Shown in pieces: positions 12,908-20,411 of a stretch of 39,635 nucleotides of DNA. The stretch lies in the NCBI GenBank assembly GCA_905233855.1, contig CAJOGA010000003.1, forward strand, positions 1 through 39,635. The letters are read 5' to 3'. Each line of letters starts with the position of its first letter. Position 1 is the stretch's first letter. Source of the stretch: an uncultured Clostridia bacterium (GTDB taxonomy: Bacteria > Bacillota > Clostridia > UBA1381 > CAJOGA01). The position numbers and the translations under genes were made by a program. The notes below the pieces were generated by a model. It was not told where the DNA came from, searched no databases, and was given only the letters and a program-made list of their open reading frames with translations.

Positions 12908-15577
12908 ATGTACGAAAAAAGTTTAATGATAATTGATGGTAACAGCATTATAAACAGAGCGTTTTACGGTATTCGCCAATTAAATGCAAAGGATGGCACT
13001 CCCACAAATGCTGTCTACGGCTTTTTGAATATTCTTTTTAAAAATATTGACGAATATAGGCCCGACTATCTGTGCGTTGCGTTTGACATACCAAAACCAA
13101 CATTCCGCCACAAGCAGTATGACGCCTACAAAGCAAACCGTAAACCGATGCCGGATGATTTACGTCCGCAGCTGCCTCTTGCAAAGGAAATACTTTCTGC
13201 AATGAACATACCTGCGTTTGAGCTTGAAGGCTACGAGGCGGACGATATAATCGGCACTGTCAGCCGTGAATGTGAGCAGTCGGGTATAAAATGTTATATA
13301 GTAACGGGCGATAAGGATGATTTGCAGCTTGCATCGGAGCATACCGCCGTTTTACTTACTGTAACACGCATGGGAGATACTCAGACCGATGTTATGGACG
13401 CCGGTAAGGTTAAAGAAAAATATAACGTTACCCCTGAAGAGTTTATAGATGTTAAAGCCATTATGGGCGATACGTCGGACAATATTCCCGGCATAAAGGG
13501 TATTGGCGAAAAAGGTGCGTTTGAGTTAATTGCAAAATATAAAAGTCTGGATTATATATATGATAACATTGACACCATAGACGTTAAGCCTGCAATGCGA
13601 ACAAAGCTTGAACAGGGGAGGGACGTTGCATTTTTGAGCAGACAGCTTGCCACAATAGACCGCAACGTGCCGCTTGATTTCAATGTACAGATGTGTGTCG
13701 TCAAAGAATATGATAAAGACAAGCTGTATAGTATTTTTGACAGACTGCAATTTAAAACGCTTATAAAAAAGCTGGATTTATCGGCGGATACAAAAAAAGC
13801 TAATAAAGCAGAAAACGTGTTTGAAAATATGCGTGTTGTATCGGTTAAAGATGAGTTAAATACGGTAATGCAAGCATGTTTGAAATCGGATATATTATAC
13901 TATAATATCGGAGTAAATTCGTCTTTGGGCAAAAAATCAATAAAGAGTGTGTGCATTAATATAAAAGACGATGTTTACTTTATTGATACTTCCGCATTTG
14001 ATAAAGATATTTTGATAACGGAATTAAAACGTGTATTTGAAAGCGGTGTTGAAAAGGTAACAATAGATTCAAAAAACGATTATATTTTGCTTGAAGAATA
14101 CGGCATAAAGCTGAACAATGTTGCGTTTGACGTGAGCGTGGGAGCATATATAACCGATCCGTTCAGAACGTCATACGGCATCAGAGAGCTTGCGGACGAT
14201 TTTTTGAATGTTGAAATTGAAGAGATACAAACTGTTCAGCAAACCATGTTTGATGACGATGATACTGATAATACAAATAAATCAGACGCCGAAAAGGTGT
14301 ATATTTTAAAAAAATTGCAAGAGTATATACAAAATAAGATTGACGAAAACGGTCAACATGATTTGTATTACAATATAGAATTGCCGCTTGCGAAGGTGCT
14401 GGCGGACATGCAAATTGCAGGTATGCATATAGATATAGATTGTTTAAATCAATTTTCAGATGAATTGACAAAAAATATGATTAGTCTGGAACAGGATATA
14501 TATGACCTTGCAGGTGAAGAGTTTAATATTAATTCTCCCAAACAGCTTGCGGTAATACTGTTTGAAAAGCTCGGGTTAAAGTCCGGCAAAAAGACAAAAA
14601 CGGGTTATTCAACCAATGCCGATGTTTTGGAAAAGCTAAAAGACCAGCACATTATAATTCCTGCAATAATGAATTACCGTCAGATAGCCAAACTGAAAAG
14701 CACCTATTGCGACGGGTTTGTAAATCTGATAAACAAAGATACGCACCGCATACATTCCGAATTTAATCAAACAGTAACGGCTACGGGACGGATAAGTTCA
14801 TCTGAACCGAATATGCAGAATATTCCTGTGCGTACAGAGCTGGGCCGTGAAATAAGAAGATTTTTTACCGTGCAAAGCGACGACTATGTTCTTGTAGACG
14901 CCGACTATTCGCAGATAGAATTGCGTGTACTGGCACATATGGCAAATGATAAAACAATGATACAGGCGTTTGTGAATAATGAAGATATCCACGCTGTAAC
15001 GGCATCACAGGTGTTTGGTGTGGATTTGGATAAAGTTACTTCTAAACAGCGTTCAAGTGCAAAAGCCGTTAATTTCGGCATAGTGTACGGCATAGGTGAA
15101 TACAGTCTTTCGCAGGATTTGGGTATAAGCGTAAAAGAGGCAAAGGAGTATATACAAAGCTATCTTGACAAATACAGTGATGTTAAAAAGTATATGCATG
15201 ATATAAAGCAATTTGCATATGAAAACGGGTATGTGAATACACTTTGTAACAGACGCAGATATATTCCCGAGTTGAAATCGTCAAACTATAATGTGCGTGC
15301 ATTTGGCGAGCGTGTGGCGTTGAACACACCTATCCAAGGCACTGCGGCGGATATAATAAAAATTGCAATGGTCAGAGTGCATGACAGAATATCAAAAGAG
15401 CTTGAAAAGTCAAGACTTATTTTGCAGGTTCACGATGAATTGATAGTTGAAGCACACAAAAGCGAGGCGGACAAATTGTGTGAGATAGTCAAGTATGAAA
15501 TGGAAAATGCAATGAAATTAAACGTTCCGCTTGTGGTGGATATGAAATGTGCAAGTAATTGGTACGATGCAAAATAG
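12908..15577 (+). CDS. polA: DNA polymerase I (5' nuclease and polymerase; 3'-5' exonuclease inactive)
   Basis: The 889-residue protein has three regions. The 5' nuclease (1-290) shows IIDGNS, GYEADDIIGT, TGDKDD and GDTSDNIPG. The central region (about 310-480) has the 3'-5' exonuclease fold but lacks the Asp-x-Glu of motif Exo I (YNIGVNSS stands there), so proofreading is probably lost, as in Bacillus-type Pol I. The polymerase domain (about 490-889) has motif A DADYSQIELR (664-673), motif B RSSAKAVNFGIVYG (from 715) and motif C VHDEL (841-845). It fills repair gaps and removes primers. ATG 12908 follows AAGGGG. It lies between ung and coaE in the same transcript. Confidence 0.96.
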   Translation: MYEKSLMIIDGNSIINRAFYGIRQLNAKDGTPTNAVYGFLNILFKNIDEYRPDYLCVAFDIPKPTFRHKQYDAYKANRKPMPDDLRPQLPLAKEILSAMNIPAFELEGYEADDIIGTVSRECEQSGIKCYIVTGDKDDLQLASEHTAVLLTVTRMGDTQTDVMDAGKVKEKYNVTPEEFIDVKAIMGDTSDNIPGIKGIGEKGAFELIAKYKSLDYIYDNIDTIDVKPAMRTKLEQGRDVAFLSRQLATIDRNVPLDFNVQMCVVKEYDKDKLYSIFDRLQFKTLIKKLDLSADTKKANKAENVFENMRVVSVKDELNTVMQACLKSDILYYNIGVNSSLGKKSIKSVCINIKDDVYFIDTSAFDKDILITELKRVFESGVEKVTIDSKNDYILLEEYGIKLNNVAFDVSVGAYITDPFRTSYGIRELADDFLNVEIEEIQTVQQTMFDDDDTDNTNKSDAEKVYILKKLQEYIQNKIDENGQHDLYYNIELPLAKVLADMQIAGMHIDIDCLNQFSDELTKNMISLEQDIYDLAGEEFNINSPKQLAVILFEKLGLKSGKKTKTGYSTNADVLEKLKDQHIIIPAIMNYRQIAKLKSTYCDGFVNLINKDTHRIHSEFNQTVTATGRISSSEPNMQNIPVRTELGREIRRFFTVQSDDYVLVDADYSQIELRVLAHMANDKTMIQAFVNNEDIHAVTASQVFGVDLDKVTSKQRSSAKAVNFGIVYGIGEYSLSQDLGISVKEAKEYIQSYLDKYSDVKKYMHDIKQFAYENGYVNTLCNRRRYIPELKSSNYNVRAFGERVALNTPIQGTAADIIKIAMVRVHDRISKELEKSRLILQVHDELIVEAHKSEADKLCEIVKYEMENAMKLNVPLVVDMKCASNWYDAK

Positions 15578-15602
15578 CATTTTTTAAAGGGGAAATAAAA
15601 TA

Positions 15603-16202
15603 ATGATAATAGGCGTAACGGGCGGTTCGGGATGCGGCAAAAGCAGTGTGTCAAGGTATCTTGAAAGCAAAGGATTATTTGTGATAGATGCCGATAAAAC
15701 AGCGCGTGAAGTAGTTGAAGCGGGCAAGCCCGCGCTAAAAGAAATAACAGAGCATTTTGGAACAGGTGTTTTAAATGATGACGGAACTCTTAACAGAAGA
15801 AAGCTTGCGTCAATCGTGTTTACAGACCGTGCGGAGCTGAACGCGTTAAACAGTATCACACATAAGTATATATATGAGTCCATACAAAAATCCATAAAAG
15901 ACAACAAAGATAAGTTCGGTGAATTTATTATAGACGCCGCTGTGATGGATAAAAGCGGAGTGGGGAATATGTGCGACTGCATCGTTGTTGTGTTGGCTGA
16001 AAGACAGTTGAGAATAAAACGTATTATGGAGCGGGATAATCTTACCGAAACTCAGGCAATGCAGAGAATAGATATGCAACAGTCGGACAAAGAATATATT
16101 TCTCAAGCGGATTTTATACTGTATAATAACGCAGACGAGAAAATAATGCATCAGCAGGCAGATGTTATTCTAAAACAGATACGAGAGGGTCATTGGAATT
16201 GA
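15603..16202 (+). CDS. coaE: Dephospho-CoA kinase CoaE
   Basis: The 199-residue protein catalyses the last step of coenzyme A synthesis, phosphorylation of the ribose 3'-OH. The Walker A loop GGSGCGKSS is at residues 7-15, DADKTAREV forms the acceptor-binding part, and IKRIMERDNLT is the lid region. AAAGGGG lies shortly before ATG 15603. Placement after polA is common in Firmicutes. Its stop overlaps the TTG start of the next gene. Confidence 0.95.
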   Translation: MIIGVTGGSGCGKSSVSRYLESKGLFVIDADKTAREVVEAGKPALKEITEHFGTGVLNDDGTLNRRKLASIVFTDRAELNALNSITHKYIYESIQKSIKDNKDKFGEFIIDAAVMDKSGVGNMCDCIVVVLAERQLRIKRIMERDNLTETQAMQRIDMQQSDKEYISQADFILYNNADEKIMHQQADVILKQIREGHWN

Positions 16203-16774
16203 CAAAAAGGAAAATAAGAAAATCAAGAGCATTATTTGTGATGATTATATTTTTTGTGATACTGACAGTCTTGCTCACGGGGATATATAAAATCTATACC
16301 CAAACGGTATATCCTTTAAGATACGAAAAATATATAGATCAATACTCATCGGAATACAATGTTGATAAATATTTAATAATGGCAATAATAAGAGCGGAAA
16401 GCAACTATATTCATAATGCAAAATCGTCAAGCGATGCTAACGGATTGATGCAAATAACAAACGAAACATATAAGTGGATATGCGATAAAATAGATTTGGA
16501 TTCAAAAAATGATGATATTTTTGATCCGCAAAACAATATAAAAGCAGGCTGCTTTTATATATCACACCTGATTGATAAATATGACGGGGATTTGGTGTTG
16601 GCACTGGCGGCATATAACGCAGGAATGGGTAATGTGGATAAATGGTTGAATGACGAAAATTATTGTACCGACGGGAAAAGCTTAGACTATATTCCGTTTA
16701 AAGAAACACGTAATTATGTTGAAAAAGTACAGAGGTATAAGGAGATATACTTCAAATTATACTCTAACGAATAA
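16199..16774 (+). CDS. Membrane-anchored lytic murein transglycosylase (SLT domain)
   Basis: About 191 residues. After a basic N-terminus a single membrane helix (about 11-33) anchors an extracytoplasmic SLT domain. The catalytic Glu67 lies in RAESNY, GLMQI is at 82-86, and ALAAYNAGMGNV follows. These enzymes cleave the glycan strands of peptidoglycan with formation of anhydro-muropeptides. TTG 16199 is preferred: AGAGGG (16184-16189) is 9 bp upstream and the codon overlaps the coaE stop. TTG 16193 is the alternative, but only 3 bp from that site. The coaE-slt pairing is common in Clostridia. Confidence 0.92.
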   Translation: MTKRKIRKSRALFVMIIFFVILTVLLTGIYKIYTQTVYPLRYEKYIDQYSSEYNVDKYLIMAIIRAESNYIHNAKSSSDANGLMQITNETYKWICDKIDLDSKNDDIFDPQNNIKAGCFYISHLIDKYDGDLVLALAAYNAGMGNVDKWLNDENYCTDGKSLDYIPFKETRNYVEKVQRYKEIYFKLYSNE

Positions 16775-16787
16775 AAGGAGTAAACTT

Positions 16788-18029
16788 ATGGAACACAATA
16801 ACAATGCAAAATATTCACAGGACAAGCCTATGTCTGATACGAAAAACGGTGCACGCATAAAAGTAATTGAAGAATTTGAAAATAAATACAAAAAGGAACC
16901 GACAGCCACCGCTTTTACGCCATATCGTATTTGCCCTATAGGGGCACATTCCGACCATAATCTTGGGCGTATAACGGGATTTGCAATAGATAAGGGTATA
17001 CACATGGCATATGCCGCAAAACAAAACGGTGTTATTGAAGTTTCAAGCCTGCAATTTGAAAAACGTGCTCAATGGCACGTGTCAGAAACGCCGGATAAAA
17101 AACAAAATGATTGGGCGGACCATTTGCGAGGTGCAACCATAGCATTAAACAGCTGTTATCCTTTGCGTGTCGGAATGTCTGCCGTGATTGACGGTGAGCT
17201 GCCTATTGGCGGACTGTCATCTTCCGCGGCGGTAATTATCACGTTTTTAACGGCACTTTGCCGGTTGAATAACATATCTGTTACACCGCAGGAAATGATT
17301 ACAATAGCAAAAGAGGCTGAAAATAACTATGTGGGCGTTGCGTGCGGAAAGCTTGACCAGTCGTGTGAAGTGTATTGCAGGAAAGATAATCTTTTGTATC
17401 TTGACACGAAAGACGACAGTTTTGAACTCATACCTCAGCCTGAAAACATGAAACCGTATGTGTTTATGATACTTTTTTCCGGTGTTGAACGCAGCCTTGC
17501 CGGTTCAAAGTTTAATATGCGTGTAGATGAAGCCCGTTCGGCGGCTTATGCGTTAAAAGCCTATGCCGGCATGGAGTACGGTAAATTTGAAGATACGAAT
17601 TTAAGAGATGTGCCTAAAGAAATATTTGAAAAGTACAAGCACATGCTCCCTGAAAATTGGAGAAAGCGTGCACAGCATTGGTACACAGAGTATGACCGTG
17701 TGTTAGCCGGAGTGGAGGCTTGGAGACGCGGTGATATTGAAGAATTCGGACGGTTGTCGTTTGAGTCGGGTAAAAGCTCCGTATACAGCTGGGAAACAGG
17801 TTCGCCGGAGCTTATTAAACTGTACGAACTGATGTGTGAAACGGAAGGAATATACGGCGGAAGATTTTCCGGTGCCGGATTTAAAGGCTGCTGTATGGCT
17901 ATTGTCAATCCTGAATATACGCTCAGCATATCAGAAAAAATAACAAAAGAGTATTTGAAAGCTTTTCCGCATTTGGAAGACAAGTTTTCAATACATATTT
18001 GCCATAGTGCAGACGGGGTGATGCTATGA
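16788..18029 (+). CDS. Galactokinase-family GHMP sugar-1-kinase, probably not for galactose
   Basis: The 413-residue protein starts at ATG 16788, after AAAGGAG. All three GHMP kinase motifs are present: the substrate loop RICPIGAHSDHNLG (47-60), the ATP loop GGLSSSAA (141-148) and GRFSGAGFKG near the C-terminus. In true galactokinases the first motif reads GEHTDYN, with the Glu contacting the sugar O6. Here Glu is replaced by Ala and Tyr by His (GAHSDH). From memory this form resembles plant galacturonokinase (GAHIDH), so a uronic acid or another 6-modified sugar is a reasonable guess. A nucleotidyltransferase gene overlaps its stop codon by 4 bp, which suggests that the sugar-1-phosphate is turned into an NDP-sugar. 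The substrate is unproven. Confidence 0.8.
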   Translation: MEHNNNAKYSQDKPMSDTKNGARIKVIEEFENKYKKEPTATAFTPYRICPIGAHSDHNLGRITGFAIDKGIHMAYAAKQNGVIEVSSLQFEKRAQWHVSETPDKKQNDWADHLRGATIALNSCYPLRVGMSAVIDGELPIGGLSSSAAVIITFLTALCRLNNISVTPQEMITIAKEAENNYVGVACGKLDQSCEVYCRKDNLLYLDTKDDSFELIPQPENMKPYVFMILFSGVERSLAGSKFNMRVDEARSAAYALKAYAGMEYGKFEDTNLRDVPKEIFEKYKHMLPENWRKRAQHWYTEYDRVLAGVEAWRRGDIEEFGRLSFESGKSSVYSWETGSPELIKLYELMCETEGIYGGRFSGAGFKGCCMAIVNPEYTLSISEKITKEYLKAFPHLEDKFSIHICHSADGVML

Positions 18030-18760
18030 AATGTTTAATTCTTGCCGCAGGATATGCAACAAGACTGTATCCGCTGACAAAAAATTTTCCTAAACCGCTT
18101 CTTAAAGTGGGCGATAAAAACATTCTCGACTGGTTGACAGACGATATCAACACATCTGGCGATGTGGATGAGTACATAGTCATTTCAAATCATAAATATG
18201 CACATTTTTTTGAAGAATGGGCAAAAACGAAGCCATATAAAATCTCGGTATTGGACGACGGAACCTCCACTAACGAAACGCGTCTCGGTGCTGTTAAGGA
18301 TGTACAGTTTGCTGTTGACGCTCTAAAGCTCGACAGCGATATGCTTGTTATCGCGGGCGATAACGTTTTGGATTTCAGCTTGACAAAGTTTATAAAATAT
18401 GCAAAAGAAAAGAAAACATCATGTATAATGCGATATTATGAACCGAACGATGAAAAGCTGAAAAAGTGCGGTGTGATTAAGATTGACGAAAACGATCTGG
18501 TTTATGATATGAAAGAAAAACCGGCAAAGCCTGAATCGCATTGGTGTACGCCGCCGTTTTATTACTATACCAAAGAGGATAGCCGACGTATTGATAGCGG
18601 CATTAAAGCAGGCTGCGGAACAGATGCTCCCGGCAGCTATATTGCATGGTTGTGTACCGTTGCGAAAGTTCACGCTATGGAGATGCCCGGTAAAAGGTAT
18701 GATATCGGTAATTTGGAAAGCTATGAACGTGTTCAAAAGGAATATAAAGGCATAAAATAA
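18026..18760 (+). CDS. Sugar-1-phosphate nucleotidyltransferase
   Basis: The 244-residue protein has the NTP_transferase fold. LILAAGYATRLYPLTKN (4-20) is the nucleotide-binding signature, here with Tyr-Ala in place of the usual Gly-Thr spacing, followed by FPKPLLKVGDK with the conserved lysine. VIAGDNVLDF supplies the metal-binding Asp. The C-terminus lacks the left-handed beta-helix of GlmU. The start ATG overlaps the kinase stop (ATGA), so translation is coupled. It most likely converts the kinase product to a UDP-, GDP- or dTDP-sugar for a surface polymer; which one cannot be told. Confidence 0.82.
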   Translation: MKCLILAAGYATRLYPLTKNFPKPLLKVGDKNILDWLTDDINTSGDVDEYIVISNHKYAHFFEEWAKTKPYKISVLDDGTSTNETRLGAVKDVQFAVDALKLDSDMLVIAGDNVLDFSLTKFIKYAKEKKTSCIMRYYEPNDEKLKKCGVIKIDENDLVYDMKEKPAKPESHWCTPPFYYYTKEDSRRIDSGIKAGCGTDAPGSYIAWLCTVAKVHAMEMPGKRYDIGNLESYERVQKEYKGIK

Positions 18761-18762
18761 TG

Positions 18763-18806
18763 CCTACTGAACAAATGCTTTTTCACAAATATGTTCAGCA
18801 GGTTTT
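18763..18806 (+). terminator. Terminator of the comEC-nucleotidyltransferase run
   Basis: CCT-A-CTGAACA (18763-18773) pairs with TGTTCAG-C-AGG (18792-18802) around an 18-nt loop, followed by TTTT (18803-18806). It begins two bases after the stop codon. Confidence 0.7.
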
Positions 18807-18820
18807 AAAATAAAATAATA

Positions 18821-18856
18821 GCCTCCGAAGAATTATTTCTATCGGAGGCCTTTTTG
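18821..18856. terminator. Bidirectional terminator between convergent units
   Basis: GCCTCCGA (18821-18828) pairs with TCGGAGGC (18842-18849), with an inner AGAA/TTCT pairing. The plus side continues CTTTTTGTTTTATTTT; the minus side continues TATTATTTTATTTT. It stops greA transcripts on the minus strand and backs up the preceding plus-strand terminator. Confidence 0.85.
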
Positions 18857-18858
18857 TT

Positions 18859-19335
18859 TTATTTTGATATGTCTAAAATTTTGAATTGTACTGTGCCGGA
18901 AGGAGTAGTAACGTCAACCACTTCGTTTATTTTTTTGCCTATTAATGCACCGCCTACAGGTGATTCGTAAGACAACTTGTGCTTTGAAGGAGATGCCTCA
19001 GCAGTACCGACAATAGTAAATTCCATTTCTTCGTTAAATTCTATATCCAAAATTTTAACCTTGTTACCGATATTAACGGTATCTGTGTTGATAGCTTCTT
19101 CGTCAACAACGTTTGCATTTTTAAGAGTATATTCAATTTGACTTATGCGAGCTTCAACTTGTGCCTGTTCGTTTTTGGCAGCATCGTATTCCGAGTTTTC
19201 GGAAAGGTCGCCGAAAGCCAGGGCTTGTTTGATTTTTTCGGTAACTTCTTTTCTTGTAACCGTTTTTAAATGTTCAAGCTCTTGTTCTAATTTTTCTAAA
19301 CCTTCATAGGTTAACATAAATTGTTTATCAGCCAT
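18859..19335 (-). CDS. greA: Transcription elongation factor GreA
   Basis: The 158-residue protein has the GreA layout: an N-terminal antiparallel coiled coil (1-75, with [16 protein letters not shown] and the tip acidic pair in [17 protein letters not shown]) and a C-terminal FKBP-like domain ending in [19 protein letters not shown]. It rescues backtracked RNA polymerase by stimulating transcript cleavage. GAGGAG lies 9 bp before ATG 19335. It has its own promoter and terminator, so it is monocistronic. Confidence 0.97.
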   Translation of the reverse strand: MADKQFMLTYEGLEKLEQELEHLKTVTRKEVTEKIKQALAFGDLSENSEYDAAKNEQAQVEARISQIEYTLKNANVVDEEAINTDTVNIGNKVKILDIEFNEEMEFTIVGTAEASPSKHKLSYESPVGGALIGKKINEVVDVTTPSGTVQFKILDISK

Positions 19336-19438
19336 TTTAACAATCTCCTCTTTATATAAAATACATTAACAATGCTGTCAATATCATATAGATTTCTTAT
19401 TAGAATTATATGTATAATTTAAAAACCACACAATGACT

Positions 19439-19466
19439 ATTATATCAAAAGTTTTATAAATGTCAA
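19439..19466 (-). promoter_or_regulatory. Sigma-A promoter of greA
   Basis: On the minus strand, TTGACA (complement of 19461-19466), 16 bp and TATAAT (complement of 19439-19444) lie directly after the stop of the upstream unknown gene. The leader to the greA start is about 100 nt. Confidence 0.8.
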
Positions 19467-19469
19467 TAT

Positions 19470-20324
19470 TTATCTTATGCAATAGTCCGAAAAGCGGATG
19501 TTAAGATGCGTCAAGGCGTTTTTTAAATCTGTAAAATTGCCGGTCTGACCGTAGAAACTGTCCAACAAAAAACCGACATTTGATGCATTACACGCACATG
19601 AGCATAATCTGAAAAATTCCGATAACTGTGTATCGACATCAAATACAACATCGTCTATTACCGATGCGGTTTTTGATAAATGAGCGTTTTTGTTTAAATC
19701 AAAAATAACGGCATTTTTTCGTGCCACAACATCAGCCGACAGCTTGCCGCCGGCGATTATAAGCTTTTCTTCTATTTTGTTGTCGGATGCAGAAACACTG
19801 ACAGCCAAACCGAATTCATCATAAATATTGTCCAAATCCTTCTCATATTTGGCGGCGGTGTCGGTGTACAGATGAATATACCTTGCCTCACTTGCTATAG
19901 AACGCATGATATGGTATATATGTTTTACATATTTTGGTGAATATATTGCAATGCAGCAATTAGATAAAGCCAAGTTGTTATCGGTTGCATACTTTTTTAT
20001 TATTATATCTGCGACAGCGGCGTATACATTTCTCTTTAAAACATCAGTTCCTTTGCAAAACATTTCTTCGCCGAGTACATACTGTATTTTGTTTTTGTGT
20101 AAATATGTATTCACTTTATTTATAAGAAAAGCAAGCTTTCTTTTAATAAGTTTGCTGCCTGACGAACGTGTTATATAATCCTTTTCAACGGGCAGACGCA
20201 GTATTTTTATGCTTTTCCCGTTTTCAAACATATAGTTGTAAAATGTTATTGTATTAAACAGCTTTTTGATAAAAGGGCGTTTAACGTTTATTTTATCTGC
20301 GGTAAGTATAACAACTCCGCTCAT
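19470..20324 (-). CDS. Protein of unknown function, possible Rossmann-like central domain
   Basis: I do not recognise this 284-residue protein. ATG 20324 is chosen because GAGGGAG lies 9 bp upstream; an in-frame TTG at 20342 overlaps that site. No signal peptide or membrane helix is apparent. The N-terminal half is basic (KLIKRKLAFLINKV). The middle has alternating beta/alpha character: CCIAIYSPKYVKHIYHIM, then ARYIHLYTDTAAKYEKDL, then FGLAVSVS, and finally KLIIAGGKLSADVV and NAVIFDLNK. That pattern suggests a Rossmann-type fold in which a pathway intermediate or NAD(P) could bind, but no classical GxGxxG is present. It follows the polC terminator and precedes the greA promoter, so it is a separate single-gene unit. 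It could be lineage-specific or sporulation-related; neither is shown. Confidence 0.7.
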   Translation of the reverse strand: MSGVVILTADKINVKRPFIKKLFNTITFYNYMFENGKSIKILRLPVEKDYITRSSGSKLIKRKLAFLINKVNTYLHKNKIQYVLGEEMFCKGTDVLKRNVYAAVADIIIKKYATDNNLALSNCCIAIYSPKYVKHIYHIMRSIASEARYIHLYTDTAAKYEKDLDNIYDEFGLAVSVSASDNKIEEKLIIAGGKLSADVVARKNAVIFDLNKNAHLSKTASVIDDVVFDVDTQLSEFFRLCSCACNASNVGFLLDSFYGQTGNFTDLKNALTHLNIRFSDYCIR

Positions 20325-20362
20325 GGATATATGCTCCCTCAAATATACTTTTTACTATAATA

Positions 20363-20401
20363 TTAAAAAAATTAAAGATTATACTTATAAGCATAATCTT
20401 T
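20363..20401 (-). terminator. Terminator of the purL-punA-polC operon
   Basis: On the minus strand AAAGATTAT (complement of 20393-20401) pairs with ATAATCTTT (complement of 20374-20382) around GCTTATAAGT, itself partly self-complementary. AATTTTTTTAA follows. It begins about 10 bp after the polC stop. Confidence 0.85.
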
Positions 20402-20411
20402 AATAAAATAA

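Noticed and set aside
19359-19382. Second possible greA promoter (TTGACA, 17 bp, TATATA, minus strand)
   Set aside because: Its -10 box would overlap the ribosome binding site region, leaving almost no leader; the upstream TTGACA-16-TATAAT is a better candidate.
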